Part shown: positions 31,425 to 43,806 of the stretch, piece after piece
Layout of the letters: the number at the start of each line of letters is the position of its first letter
Position numbering within the stretch: the stretch's first letter is position 1
Assembly: GCA_947396885.1 (NCBI GenBank)
Contig: OX377205.1
Location: 54,110,676-54,174,675 of the forward strand
DNA from: Heligmosomoides polygyrus polygyrus
Taxonomy: Eukaryota > Nematoda > Chromadorea > Rhabditida > Heligmosomidae
Length of the DNA stretch: 64,000 nt
Reading direction: 5' to 3'
Notes under the pieces: generated by a model
Database searches by the model: none
The model's input: only the letters and a program-made list of their open reading frames with translations
Told to the model about the DNA's origin: nothing
Made by a program: the position numbers and the translations under genes

Positions 31425-32683
31425 GTGCTAACTTCGTCATCATGAGTTACTTTCTCAACGACTGCGATTCTCCTTGCAGCTTCCTTCGCTTCTTGGTACT
31501 TGCGCTAGCAAAAGGGCTTTCTTCGAGGAGAACACATGAAATACCAATATCTTGTCCCAAACTCTTTCTTTAACGTGATCTGCAACAGCCATGTCTGCTT
31601 GTCGACTTTAGCCCATCCAGGCTCGCTAGTACCATGCTCAGGAACTGCAACTTCATCGCGTCGGTAACCGTTTTCGACGTTTCGTCATAAGCCTGACAAT
31701 CAGTAATTGAACGCGCGAGATTACAGCCGCCTTCTTCTCTCTAGTTCGCCATAACTTGATTCTTTACACCGCAGGGCTCCACCTGTTTCAACCTCTTCAG
31801 AGGGCACATCGGCGATCGACGCCATATGGTGACTGTCTCATATAACAGGCTTTCATCGTCTGTGGCGACTTCGGTCGCGATTCTTCACAAAGAAGTTAAT
31901 TTGCGTCTAGGTCGCTCCACTGTCGGATGAGATAAACATTCACGATGGTGACCATATGCGAATATGAAAATTCAAGGATACGTTCACAATCGCGCTACAT
32001 GTGCTATAACCGAAGCTACTTTGAAAACTTTAACAGCCCTTATTAGTGCCCACGTGCTCGCTAAGGTCACTGAGAAGTTCTGTAATGACGTTCTTGGACG
32101 GTGCTCTTGCTGCCTTCTTATACAGTCACAGAAACTTCCAGAGACGATTATGTCTGGCTGGTGGTCCTGAAACCGCCATATGAACGGTGTTGAAGCCTCT
32201 GCCGTTGCTTATCAACACGCACGGGCAGCCCGTCAACGCATCCGTATTCAACGTTGTTACGCGAGTTCTTCTTACTTTAAGGAGCTTTCGTAGCTCAGCT
32301 CAGCATCATTCGCCACTGCTGTGTTTGGTGGTAACGCACGCAGCGCTGTTTGAGGAAGGGCTTGTACCCCAACTCGAATCAAAGGAGGGACGAGTATCCG
32401 TGTACAGCCAACCCGTGGAAGCAAGCAGTTCCAGCAACAGTTTCACCATGTTAGTTAAAGCAGAAGAATTGCCATTACAGGGTTTTCTGGTCCAAGGTTT
32501 AGATTGTTAGGGAAGGGGAACACACCACATCTGAAAATCTGAAGTCGCGATTCTCTGCATGTTGCACTACTAATCGTAGGGCGACGCGACGGAGTGCAAC
32601 GTCGCGAGCAGAAAAATAAGTGAACAAATATAAATCGAATCCCAATCTGCGCTGTTGCCTAATGGTACCTAAGAGCGACTTAC
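31425..32683. other. INTS4 intron, nothing recognised
   Basis: No domain-bearing frame, TIR or tandem array was found. Confidence 0.45.
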
Positions 32684-32850
32684 TCGAGTATAAGCCTTCG
32701 AAGAGCATTCCTGTCAGCCAGTGTAGGTTCGCGGGTGACCTCCCGCAGCCGTTCGTAAGCATTTACCAGTATATCGGAGGTACTGCCTGACATTTCTCCA
32801 GAAGTAACGGGCAGTGCCTTGAGCGCATCTCCGTTCGATTTCTCGAGCGC
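32684..32850 (-). CDS. INTS4: INTS4 exon 14
   Basis: Acceptor TTTTTTAAAG, donor GTAAGT. Encodes a low-conservation linker, then ILVNAYERLREV and RNALRRLILE, the expected helix after the central HEAT array. Phase 2 out. Confidence 0.72.
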
Positions 32851-32949
32851 CTTTAAAAAAGCTTTTCGAAATGCTCATCCTCGTCGAACGATTGAACTTA
32901 AAATAATATGAGCATAAACAGCTAACAGATAAAACAGAGTTATATGGAC

Positions 32950-33083
32950 CTTGATCGGTGCCACTAAGTCTGAGGCGGCTGCTCGAATGAATCTGTAGTG
33001 TTTTAAAACACACTCAGGAAGCAAAGACACTATTGGCTCGTAGTTAGCGGCTGCATTGAGCACCAGTATCAGCTTAGCAATAT
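32950..33083 (-). CDS. INTS4: INTS4 exon 13
   Basis: Acceptor CTACTTGCAG, donor GTCCAT. Encodes YIAKLILVLNAAANYEP and HYRFIRAAASDLVAPIK, matching the family's YIAVLVLIFNAA and RHYAYLRDSLSHLVPAL blocks. Confidence 0.9.
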
Positions 33084-33191
33084 CTGCAAGTAGACGGGAC
33101 CCAGGTGACAAAATTCAGGCATGCCAGCTCTACATATGAATGAAAACAAAACAAGTGATGAAAGCGAAGCATCTGCTAGCCACTGCCTTAC

Positions 33192-33307
33192 AAAAAACAT
33201 CATCGATCTGCTGTTCTCTCGTGTCATATACAAGGTGAAGACCAAGGAGCTCTCGAACCATTCCATGAACAAACACAGCATGCCGTGCTCCAACTTCGCT
33301 CAGACAC
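33192..33307 (-). CDS. INTS4: INTS4 exon 12
   Basis: Acceptor GTTCTACAG, donor GTAAGG. Encodes RCLSEVGARHAVFVHGMV and REL, the CLxxLGxRHP block, then YDTREQQIDD. Phase 2 in, 1 out. Confidence 0.88.
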
Positions 33308-33374
33308 CTGTAGAACATCCAACTAAACACTACAGAACGTTCATGCCTAGATGTGAACTCTTAGGAAAATCGAC

Positions 33375-33517
33375 CTGTATATCTGATTTTTGTCACCAGG
33401 AAAGCGATGCAGACAGTTGAGCAGAGCCGTTGCACAAATCTTCATGCATTCAGCGTCTGCAAACTCTGCCTTGGCGAGAAGAACACGCAACGCCTGTCGC
33501 GAATCCACGATAGCATC
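33375..33517 (-). CDS. INTS4: INTS4 exon 11
   Basis: Acceptor AGCTTCAG, donor GTCGAT. Encodes DAIVDSRQALRVLLAKAEF and ends with a conserved D-K-N-Q-I-Y, matching the family block before the CLK-x-LG-x-RH motif. Confidence 0.87.
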
Positions 33518-34056
33518 CTGAAGCTCTATGTGGTGCAAGTCTAGAGATGGGGGTCCACTTTCCTCCCCTTTCAACACAATTAACAAACAGAATTAGTTTT
33601 AGAACCCTTTTAAAACGAAACCGAAACCAATTGCGCATGCATGACAACTTAAACGAAAACCAAACTAATTCTTTGTTTTCCATACCTTTATAATCAAACT
33701 ATCACAGTTATATGGCTTTACTCATTTATCGTTTAGGAAGGACATCTAGATTTGGTGAGTTTAGTGCAAAGGTACCGCTCATGGAGAACATACAGGTTGA
33801 ATCCCCAATCCCTCAGCTCTAGATTTACTAATCACAACAAAAGCTGAATCAAGGTGTCCGATCATGGGAGATTATTTCTACTTATTCAATGCAGATAGGA
33901 ACATTTATGTTACAGTCTTTTAAACGAATGCTGCCATTGGTAGGAGCACCCAGCAATGCCTCACCCATCGGATACAATTGGCAATGTGATGAGCACAAAG
34001 CACCACAGAGGAAATCGACGCCCAATTATTTCAATAAAACGTAGTGAATAACTGAC

Positions 34057-34149
34057 ATCAAGGCATTGCAGAACTGTCTCCAACTGCTCTTTCTGCAGCT
34101 CTCCATGCACAATCAGAGGAGTCAGTGCTGCTATCGCACCCAACCGCAC
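34057..34149 (-). CDS. INTS4: INTS4 exon 10
   Basis: Exactly 31 codons, from VRLGAIAAL to LETVLQCLD. It is separated from exon 9 by a 51-nt intron (34150-34200) that has no stop and is a multiple of three, so an automatic gene finder could easily read through it. Donor GTCAGT. Confidence 0.88.
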
Positions 34150-34200
34150 CTTAATAGACTCACTTTGGCTCATAACTGATTTGTCAGCTTCGAAGCTAAC

Positions 34201-34321
34201 CTCAACGATCTCATCATTGAACATGTCGGCGAGGTGATCGAGCGCTGAGCCAGCGAAAGACGGACGAGTAGAGGCCAGCTTCCCGAGAGAAAAGACGGCC
34301 GCTCGTCTAACGGCTGCAATG
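34201..34321 (-). CDS. INTS4: INTS4 exon 9
   Basis: Acceptor ATTGAG, donor GTTAGC. Encodes AAVRRAAVFSLGKLAS and then PSFAGSALDHLADMFNDEI; the DMFNDEIxEV block is strongly conserved in INTS4. Joins exon 8 in phase. Confidence 0.9.
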
Positions 34322-35075
34322 CTCAATACAAGCTATCACCTTCGAGACAATTACATTCATAAAGCAAGTGCAAGTGTCCGCACCATGAGTATGTGCATAA
34401 TTATTTTTTCTTATAAGCCTGTGTCCATCTCGAGCACATTTTGAGGGGGCACGATATTCACGTTCTCAAATCGTAAAGTCATACCATACAAACCATAAAA
34501 GAACGCAAAGCGTAAAACAACCGTATGATTTAAGTTCGATGGGTCATCTTTTCGCAAAAAAAGAGACCACCAGCAGTGCGACGTTCAGAATTTCTCGCTC
34601 TAGTTTTATCCGCTCTAGATTGACAATAGGACTTCCATCGCTCCATTGAACTTCCGCTCCTCGCCTAGGATGTCCAATGGTTTCAATCGTCTGGTGTCAA
34701 TTCTGCTTGGTGATGTAAAGCGCTGTTCCCCGACTGCCATCTGCCAGTCTTTGAACCAAATGAAGGCAAGCCGAAGTATGAATGTGGAACGGATCTAAAT
34801 TGTCTCCAGCTACAATACAGTTTAGTCCTTTCGCGATAACTTATGTCTTCATATCTTCCTCACACTCTGATTTGTAATTTGTGCGATGTATTTGTGAGTC
34901 AAAATAGAGCAAAAAACCACATCATCTATTGGTCATTCAATGCGTACTGATGGAAATTGAGGAAGTTGTTCTAGAAATTGCCACGTTTTCGTCTGGTATC
35001 GCCGAAACTATCCGATGCGGCGAACAAGCGTCAGACAGCATTGTCCGACATTGGCACGAAGAGGTTAAGATTGGC
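34322..35075. other. INTS4 intron, nothing recognised
   Basis: AT-rich sequence without a supported feature. Confidence 0.45.
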
Positions 35076-35088
35076 AGTGATAAACATA

Positions 35089-35380
35089 AAGGATAAAGGA
35101 CGGCGTTACTCAATCCCTTCTGGGATGTGCCAGCGCATTCTACTTCTACGGGATGTCGTGGAGGCGACATGAATGCGTATTTGGCCATACAATGACTTGC
35201 GGTGGCCAGCCGATGAACAAGTCAGCGCTTTATCCTTCCCAGACAAGTCTGGTACCAATTCACCGACCCCGGAGGGATGGAAGGCTTGGTTGGCCTGGGC
35301 GGGAAATCCGAACCAGGAACCTGGTATCGGGTGCACGCGACAGTCGCGCCTCCTCCGACTGCGCTACACGCGCCCTAGTG
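35089..35380 (-). mobile_element. tRNA-derived SINE, full length
   Basis: 292 bp flanked by a perfect 13-bp duplication AGTGATAAACATA (35076-35088, 35381-35393). Read on the minus strand it starts with a tRNA-like head: A-box-like 'tagcgcagtcgg' and B-box-like 'ggttcggattt'. A body and a short A/T-rich tail ('ggcgttac...cctttatcctt') follow. Variable-length duplications show LINE-type target-primed insertion. A 5'-truncated copy is at 62628-62893 and a fragment at 17465-17578. Short frames across it are fortuitous. Confidence 0.9.
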
Positions 35381-35393
35381 AGTGATAAACATA

Positions 35394-37555
35394 CCGGGAA
35401 GAAATTCTAGTCGTGAACTACGCGGAGCAATAGGTGCCTGCTATGAAAAGTATAGGTAGAGCGCACCGAGAGTAACGCGGAAAATCTTTGGCCGATCGAA
35501 ATACACACGAGCAAGGAGTGTTCAACGCCGTATTTTGTCGTTATGACAAAAGTCCAGTCAGATACTAGCTTCACGCACACGAGCAAATCTACGAATTCTT
35601 ATCAGGCATAGCAGACTACTAGAGCGCATATGCTATATTTTTCGGCTTCCGAAAACGGCAAGATTCATACCAAGTTTATGAAGATCCAAAACGTTTGGCG
35701 TGTGTTTACACCAGCGATTTATGGAGTAAAAGAGCATCTTCCACTTACTCGTGGTACCTTGGATGGAGCTGCTTCATAAAAGTGACGATGAGGATTCGAT
35801 TCCAAAGCCACGCTGCTCATTTGCAATTTTGTTTACTATCGAGGTTCCATAGAGAAACGAAGGCTGCACGTCCTTTTGGAGCTTGCCGCGCTATGATCTT
35901 TTGACTTCTCCATCCCTTGTCGGTGCTTGAAAATTCATTCGCAGTGTGCCTAATGAGTAAAAAAATGAGGAACTACGAAACACCTTCAACGGGAATGCGT
36001 AGGGTAAAAGGCCGCGTAAATAGGTCGTAGCACGACCAACCTATGAAGGGAAGCGAGGAGGTGGCTATCGGAGAGTGAGAGTGGTCGGTCATGGCCACCA
36101 ATTTCGCTCAAACTTCACCTACGATGCTTATATGAAATGCTGATTATGAATGTGAGGTGTGCTAATGGTACTAACGTGGAGAATGGTAGGCTGCGGTAGG
36201 CGTGGGTAAGCTAAGAATCATGAACACAGAACGTGACTGACGCTATAACGTCACATAAAGTAACAGCGAAAGCGAGCCTCACATCTGTGATTATCACTCG
36301 AAATTGCCATTCTGGCTAAGTATGGGAGAAATCGGTCACGCTAACCTCGCGATCCTCACTCACTCGTAGCTATTGAACTACCGTACTCCATTGCAGTGAA
36401 AGAAAAATGACTCGTGATTCGTGATGAGTGCCTCAAATAGTCCCAAATTTTTGGCGTGTCCTGACCTACCTACAAGATCTACCTTCGACAAAGTACGAAA
36501 CAAATGGTGCCTTATTAGAGGGTTTTCAACGATGAGGACCTCGGCGTCCTATTCGAACTCTCATTAAACTTTTCGACTCACACTGAGAAAAATGTTAAGA
36601 AGACATGCATATACAACTCTTTTCTCCAAGTTTCTCTCTCCGTAAACACAGCAACAGCCCAACAATAGTTGTCCGCCTGTACAAATCCTAAGTGTTGCCT
36701 CATTTCAAGAACTGATATCACGCACGGAGTCCATGCTCTAATTATAGGACCCAAAGACCTAAACTCGAAAAGGTGCAACAAACGTTCTCAAGGCTGGTGT
36801 ACTGTAGGCTACATCCCGGTGTTGGCTTTAGACACTTGCCGACATACAATGAGCGCTTAAAACTGCTCTGCTTGAAGAATACTGTATAGAAGGATATCTG
36901 CGGATCTTGCATTTTGTTTCCGCACTTCAAGTGGAGAATTCAGACTGGGGCAGCAAGTTTTGGATCTTTAGATCTTCTAGTGAACGCTCTGGTGGGTTCA
37001 AGCTAGATTATGCCAGAATACGGAATAGGAAGCGGCCGCAGTTGTTTAGATTTGGGCATTTTCGATTTGCTAGGTGGCTTCAGTACTTACCAGCGACGGG
37101 ATAGCGTCGAAGGATAGTAGTGCATTCAAACGAAATTTAGGAAAAATTGACGTTTGCAATGTTTAGGAATTGACAGCGATGGATTACCCCGGCTTTTATG
37201 CTGGTTTCAAGTGTGCTAGTGAAGCCCACTCCATTCTGCGCGCTAGGTGATTTATCAATGACTGAGTGAAGCTACTCGCTCTTTTGTTGCTGATCATGAA
37301 CACTTTATGAGCTAATTCTTTTTACAGACCGCAAACAGTCGTTTTCTTTGCTTTGATAGACTTCCTCTGTTTTTCTCATCCATTTACTGTACACGGCTTA
37401 CATCTCAGTTCACATGGGATGATCAGAATATACTGCATCAAGATGTGGGCTCTTGTCTTTTCGTAGCTGTTCATTTTCACTTTTCTGAGCTTGAGATGCC
37501 ATAGGTTGTTCGGGTTAGTTGCCGTTTCCATGGGGCGGCCAGCGTACACGTGCCG
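35394..37555. other. INTS4 intron, mostly unassigned
   Basis: At 36060-36160 there is sequence loosely related to the 'gatttcgcccaaacttc' repeat family of 54880-56200. Otherwise nothing is supported. Confidence 0.4.
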
Positions 37556-37559
37556 AAGC

Positions 37560-37865
37560 TTCGCTACCTACTATACATGGAACATTTTCGGATAATTGGA
37601 TGATTCGGATAACGGCGATTTGGCAGGCTTCGGATTCTTGGATGATTTGGATCGGAATATCCGAATCAGGTATCCGAAAATGATTCACTAAATACACTGA
37701 ATTTGACCGAATCTTCGGATAATTGGATGATTCGGATAACGACAATTTCGAGGACCCCGGATTTTGGCTGATTCGGACACGAGCAATTTCGGCGGCCTCG
37801 GATTTTTGGATAATTCAGGTTGGAATATCCGAATCGGATATCCGAAACTAATTCATTCGGGTCCA
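37560..37865 (-). repeat. Minisatellite, inverse of the 14160-14400 family
   Basis: Units containing 'ttcggataattggatgattcggataac' separated by 20-30-bp spacers, with 'tatccgaatcaggtatccg' blocks. About five units. Confidence 0.8.
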
Positions 37866-38563
37866 ATGTATACTACCTACGTAAAGGCCTCCGCACAAAA
37901 CCGGAACCGACTGGAACCGAACCAACGACGCCGCGTTTGACGAGAAGGAGCACTACCTCCTGCGCCACTCCGCAGCTGGCGGACCCTTCTTACTGAGCCC
38001 CAATGACTCTCCACTCTCGCGCCAGCTGTGTCGCACGGCCAGAATGCGGCCAACCCACCCAGTTTCGGTAGGTCATGACTCGCTCAGGAGTTTCATTTTG
38101 CAATTTTGACACCCATATTCGTAATCAGCATTGCGAGCTCTTTCTAACGATCCTGGTCTCAAAACTGAAAGTGTGACACTTACAAGGGAAGGATTTTCAC
38201 CTTTCATCAGGGTGAGGTGAATACCCTTCCCTAGTAAGCCAAGGAAGAGTTTTGGAGCCTCTTTGATTAGAAGACAGCAGAAGTACCGTCGCGAGACCCA
38301 ATCAATGTCACTGGTGACTTTAATGGACAGGAAGGTGCTAGGAAAGACGGTACAGCTTAGCAGCGCTTATTACGCAACACTTCGTCCACGCTGCATCAAC
38401 GCGCTGAGAGACAGTCGACAAGGGAGAGAGAAAGAGAAAGAGAAAGGGAGAGACTTATGCCTATCTTCAAACATCGCCTCGCTATTAAGAGAACACAACT
38501 TTCATTGACTAAAAAAGGTGCCACATATTTTAGGGTAATGTGAAAAAGAGGAAGAGCGTACAC
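37866..38563. other. INTS4 intron with a tRNA-like piece and a GA-rich microsatellite
   Basis: 37930-38010 (minus) has 'gtggcgcaggaggt' and 'ttggttcggttcc', related to the 7700-7862 repeat. 38420-38452 is a (GAGAAA)-type microsatellite. Confidence 0.45.
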
Positions 38564-38707
38564 ATGAATTCGTCCTCCAAAGCTGACACGAATGCTCCAC
38601 AAGCTCCACGAGGAACGATGCTTTCCGCCTCATCGTCTGCTGCCGATGCGCTCGACGGACAGGGCGCATTTAGCTCCTTTCCGGAAGTCCACTCCCTGCT
38701 CGATGAC
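38564..38707 (-). CDS. INTS4: INTS4 exon 8
   Basis: Encodes SSREWTSGKELN, a variable acidic linker, then GACGAFVSALEDEF, the hallmark INTS4 GACGAFVHGLEDE-type block. Acceptor GTTAAG, donor GTGTAC, phase 2 out. Confidence 0.85.
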
Positions 38708-40224
38708 CTTAACAAGGAACGTTTATTAGGAATGTAGAATGTCGTGAATGGATTTCATTTTTTTTTTCAACGAGAACGAGAATATGTAGCACCGGAAACA
38801 TGCAAAACTGTGTTTCTGATCAAGAAGTGACGAAGAAACAAGTCGCTGTGTAAAATCCTCGCTTGCTAAAAAAGCTTTGGCATGTAAGCATGAGCATCTG
38901 TGTAGAATCTGTGAAATGAATAGGCAGATCGTCGACTCAAAATGTAAAGACCTTGAATGTATCCCTCAGGTCACGTACAGACTTGGCAAGCCTCAAGTTG
39001 TCTTCTCTCTTGAAGGTTCTGTTACCTAACACTTTTTATCAATCTTTAATTCTTAGGAGGGCTTCTAGACTGCGTTCTTTTTCCTCTAAAGGCTTATATA
39101 TACGGCCCTTACTTACAAAGGAGGAGAGAGAATGCAATCGAGAAGCCAGGTTGGCCCGCCGTACGTCTCATAACATGTCAGCCGTAAACTCCCAAATCTC
39201 TCATCTCGGTAAACTCTTAGTCTCTCCTCGGACGCCTGTCAATGATCTTAAATGTCTTTACTGTAATGTGCGATCAATTCAAAAGAACATTTTGCCATTC
39301 GATTTTCTATAAAGACCTTAAATTGCGATGTAGTTGTTCTTACAGAATCGTGACTAAATGAATCCCTTGATGCTGGTCCAATTTTAGGTGACTTGTGCTG
39401 CCAATATTCATATATAAGATGCGACAGGACTAGTAAAAGAGGTGGTGGTATACTCATGCTTATTAGGCTTCCAATTGTATTCGAAACCATATGGAGTGAA
39501 TCACTGGCGGATGGCTTCGAACTACTTTGTTGTGATTTGAAGCTTCTCCAAAGTACTTTGAGACTAATTGCTGTCTACAGAACCCCTAGTGCTTCTATTA
39601 GCAACACTATTCAACTGATGAAGGCAATAAGCAATAAGCGTAATATATCAATAAATATAAAGGCAATAAGCGACCTATCTTGGCTCTTGCAAAGCACAGT
39701 GTGTTATTATGGGAGACTTCAATTTACCTGATATTGATTGGTCTAAAAGTTCCCCCTCCAGTGTAAACATGGCATCGAAACTATTTGTGGAAATGTGCAT
39801 ATCATGCAAACGCCATCAAAACGTTTCGAAGCCAACTCGATATGGTAGCTTGTTGGACCTCATCCTTACCAGTCACTTGCATCTTGTTAAAGATATTGAA
39901 ATCTTACCGCCTATTGGATCTAGTGATCACTCACGTATTTATTTTCGTATTCAATGCTTCATAAATAAGCCCACTTTCCGTCTCCGAAGATCCCCCATAT
40001 ATCATTTCATAAGGCTAACTATGACGCCATTTGTCAGTTTTTGTTGTCGCTGGATTGGAGAACGCTCCTTGAGGGATATCTTCTGTAGATGACAAACATG
40101 AGCTCTTCTTATCTATTTTACATAAATGTATCGAAGAGTTCGTACCTATAGAAAGGCATCCAACGAATTACGGTAAGCTACCACCTAACTTGGTCAGGCT
40201 TTTTGAACAAGGCAAAAGAGGTGG

Positions 40225-40899
40225 ATGAATTATCAAATTTACCCAACCGTGTACAACTTGAATAGTTTTAAAGTCTTAAGTGACAAGTGTGATCGACTTC
40301 TGAATAGATACCATATGTATGTCGAAAGGAAAATTCTTGAAAAACCTGGAAAATCTTGCCTTTACACCTTGTTAAATTCGGTGCTGAAACGACCTGAGCG
40401 AATTCCAACCCTAACAGATTTAACTGGACAATCTGCAGTAACTGATGAGTCTAAAGCGTCTATGCTAGCGAAATACTTTCAAAAGTCTTTTTCGGAGGAG
40501 TCATCTTCCTACAATGATACTTTCGATACTGTGAGCTCTACTCAGAGTATGGAAAGCATAATTTGGTTTCACAAAGAAGAAATCCACAATGCATTATGTG
40601 CACTACCTGCAACTTTTACCGTTACCCCGGATAAAGTTCCACCATACTTTATTCGGAAAATCGCCATAGCTATCTCTTACCCGTTGGAGCACATATTTAA
40701 TGCTTGTGCGTCATGCTGCTTCATGCTAGGCGAGGTTCCTGGTCGTTGGAAGCATGCGTTCATTACTCCGATACCCAAGAAAACGCCCTACAATCTGGTC
40801 ACCAATTATCGCCCCATCAGTGTCACATCCGTTTTTGCAAGAGTTTTTGAAAGGAAACTGAGGTTGCTCTCGTTAATTATCTGGAGTCAAATTCTCTAA
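40225..40899 (+). pseudogene. Longest reverse transcriptase frame of the CR1-like LINE
   Basis: 224 codons covering the linker and the first RT blocks (VPGRWKHAFITPIPKKTPYN, then NYRPISVTS). The frame is lost just past FERKL by a frameshift; the next block (SLIPENQHGFRSGRST-like) follows in another frame at about 40897. Confidence 0.85.
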
Positions 40900-41779
40900 T
40901 TCCCGAAAATCAGCACGGTTTTCGCAGCGGTAGGTCAACGGAAACATTAATGCTGTCAGCGTTAAATGATTGGACAATAGCGCTTGATCAAAAAATAAAC
41001 GTGGACGTCATTTATTTCGATTTTATGAAAGCTTTCGATAAGGTTCCATTAAATAAACTGATCTACCAGCTGGAGAGCTGGAACTGATCCAAGGAAAACT
41101 AAGTGGATAAAAAACTCCATAAGCGACAGATCTTTTCAGGTTAGAGTCAACGATTCGTACTCCGAATCCATTCCAGCTACCAGTGGGGTCCCCCAAGGAG
41201 GTGTTCTCTCACCAGTTCTTTTTATCATCTACTCTTCCATGATTCCCTCCCTGGTTGAAGAGTTTGAAGTCACCTGTAAAATGTTTGCTGATGACATAAA
41301 AATTTACAGAAACATCGTTGAGGAGGATGACCACATTGCCCTCCAGTCTGCAATAGATGCTGTTGCGGATTGGTCAAGGAGGTGGGAGCTTCCCTTATCA
41401 GGTGAAAAAACCAAAGTCCTTCATCTTGGGTAGCAATACAACTGAAGCTCTTATTGTTTTGGTGAACAGGAACTCAATAGTACGCTTTCTTTACGTGACC
41501 TAGGATTTATTCTAGACACTAAACTTTCCTTCAGTCAGCACTGTGATTATACGACTAAGAGAGCTGAAAGAGTTGTGCATAATTTATTTAAATCTCTGAA
41601 AACTAGTTCAATAGCGCATTTATTACCCGCATACAAGGTCTACGTGAGACTCATGCTACAGCATGGTACTACGGTGTATAGTCCTACTACTAAGAGAGAT
41701 GTCGCCCCATTGGAAGCTATGCAAAACAGTTTTACAAGAAAGCTCTGGATCAGAGTATATGGGTGTGACTATGGCCTAT

Positions 41780-42095
41780 GTTATACTCCCGCGGGAGCTT
41801 CCGCGGATGGGCGGAAATCGCGTTGGGACCCCGCGCCGGGCCACTCGTTGCGGCCCGCCACGCCCGCCGTCCGCGGATCGCTGCCGACAGACGACGAGAG
41901 GGGTGTTATACTTCCCGCCCGCGGGAGGGCAGCCGTCCGCGGTGCAGTGCACCGCGGAAGGCTGTCGTCCCGCGGAGTTCGGCGCGGGAAACGCGCTCCA
42001 ATGTGACGCTAGGCGCCCCGGGACGACGACGACCGTCCACGGTGCACTTTCCGTCCGCGGACATCCCGCGGATGCTCCCGGGAGAGTATAACAGG
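41780..42095. mobile_element. GC-rich MITE inserted in the LINE
   Basis: 316 bp, much richer in GC than the surrounding LINE. Inverted ends 'gttatactcccgcgggagc' and 'gttatactctcccgggagc' (the right end has a few extra bases). A 7-bp direct repeat GGCCTAT lies at 41773-41779 and 42096-42102. It interrupts the LINE RT, which resumes right after. An internal palindrome 'tccgcggtgca g tgcaccgcgga' is at about 41937-41959. No coding capacity. Confidence 0.78.
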
Positions 42096-42430
42096 GGCCT
42101 ATAACAGTATTCCTCCGGCGTCTGGAAGGGACAAATTCTTCAACTTACTTACTCTTGCTTGTCGCCGAAGAAAGTTCTATTTGGTAACGGTTTATAAGAT
42201 GATAAAAGGCATGGTGGGTCTTCCCCTTAACGAATTCTATTCATTGTCTCATTCTAACACAAGAGGCGCTCAGTGGAAGATCCTAGTTTCTAGGGCTAGT
42301 AGCAACATAAGATCTTCTTTTTTCACAAATCGAGCTGGCAATAGTTCCTGAAATTCTCCAAGAAAAATGGATTACCGAATTCTATAGGGCAATGTAAAAT
42401 CCTCATTGACAGGTATCTGCAGAAAGTTCC

Positions 42431-43423
42431 TTAGCAGTTTAGTTTTGTCTATTATGGTGTTATACTAATTGCATCCTCCTATTTTCTACTAGTATCCTCT
42501 GTGTTTTGGGTTGATTTCTGTCGTTGTGTTTTTTTTTGCGTGGATTATTTGCGTGGATTATTATGACGAGCTATACAGGTCAGACTAAATTGAAACAATT
42601 TCGGTCAAATGGCGAATGATATCTCTGTAAAGCTTAATTCGCCGAGGTGCGTACCAGTATAATGAGGTTCCTGAAAGATGGAACCCACCTGCCTGGTGAT
42701 GCGTGCCCAGGGAGTTATGGATTGGAACACATAAAACAGGGTGTTCGGTCGTATATATTTGCTGGGTCTCGCTTTAATCATCAGACACCTTCCATGTTGC
42801 TTCTAGTGGATATCCCTAATTTTTTCTTTTATTTTCAAAACCTCCCAAATCTGGTTATGCTTTGATATTTCTTCCTCACAAACAATCTTATGATTAGATC
42901 TTTCAAACTTACCCACCTCTAGTTATAACTTACTTTGTTGGGAGAGTCTGCTGAAGAAGAAAACCAGCTCTGTGGCCAGTCGGTTGTGAATGTTTCTTAG
43001 TTTCTGTTGCTTACTAGTTGCTTCGACGGCTTATTGTCCAATTTCGTTTTATTCTCCACTTTCTATTTCCTATTGTTGTTTTATTCAACTCTGGTTTCTG
43101 ACTGTTCCCAATATTTTAAGTCTAGATTGGCGCGTCTTTAGTGACGTAGTAAATAAACAAATATATAAATAAATTCACGAAATGTCGGGAGATACCCTGG
43201 TGCTACTAAAACAATTCCTATCGGAAAATCAGCTGTAAATCATACGGCGTCTGTTTCTGATGGCCCTGATGAATAGATTTCCATCGCGATTCCCTTGTCG
43301 GCTGATGAGGTGTTTGAGTTATAGCAAATCGCGACTGATGAACCTTCTTTACTTGTTCGCGACCTGATGAGTCCTGGAAGAAACCATCTCAGCACAAATA
43401 AAAAAGAAAAGCTGGGAGCATAC
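42431..43423. other. INTS4 intron, nothing recognised
   Basis: A short INTS4 exon may lie here (e.g. after the CTTCCAG near 43378), but no candidate satisfied phase. Confidence 0.35.
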
Positions 43424-43528
43424 CTGTATAGTTCTCATCATTTTCTTGTCCAGCGTTTGGTCAAGAAAAGCGTCTGATACCATCTGGAACTCTCCAAGGA
43501 TAGTTGCTGCCTCGGTTCGCACCATAAC
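43424..43528 (-). CDS. INTS4: INTS4 exon 7
   Basis: Exactly 35 codons, from VMVRTEAATILGEF to FLDQTLDKKMM, a near-perfect match to the INTS4 LEQTLDKKLM block. Acceptor CGCTTAG, donor GTATGC. Because the next exon needs two extra bases, a short exon is probably missing in the 4.7-kb intron that holds the CR1-like LINE. Confidence 0.87.
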
Positions 43529-43806
43529 CTAAGCGCAGCGCCATGAACAGAAAGAATAAAACGAAAGATGAGACTTCAATACCGAAGCGAGCACTTCTGA
43601 TATACCTTTCTATCGTTCCAATTTCGGCGCTCCCTACTCACAGCGTATGTAGAGAACACCAAAATCCCACGTTAGCAAAGGATATCAGAAGGGGTAACCT
43701 TCCAAACAGTTAGGCATATAAGGAGAATAGTTCAAGGCAGAAAGAAAATCGAATCAGTGTAAGGGGCTTCGCACGGATCAATACGACTACCGCGCGAAGG
43801 TGCTAC

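Larger units (their letters stand above)
38950..42430 (+). mobile_element. CR1-like LINE, decayed
   Basis: Plus-strand non-LTR element in several frames. Endonuclease blocks: LKCLYCNVRSIQKN (about 39250), RGGGILMLIR (about 39440), MGDFNLPDIDW (39709) and SSDHSRIYF (about 39920). Reverse transcriptase blocks: NYRPISVTSVFARVFERKL (about 40805), FYDFMKAFDKV-like (about 41020), SGVPQGGVLSPVLF (about 41185) and the catalytic FADDIKIY (about 41287). A typical C-terminal RRRKFYL and FFTNRAGN lie near 42165-42350. At least five frameshifts or stops and one inserted MITE. The 5' end is not defined. It lies in the INTS4 intron 7 region, opposite to the gene. Confidence 0.88.

Noticed and set aside
35089..35410. 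Frames resembling repeated 'SWFGFPAQANQAFH' protein
   Set aside because: They read across a SINE body and recur in its other copy; not protein-coding.
41575..42104. Three long overlapping plus-strand open frames
   Set aside because: They run from the LINE into the GC-rich MITE, where stop codons are rare by composition; no domain is present in the GC-rich part.
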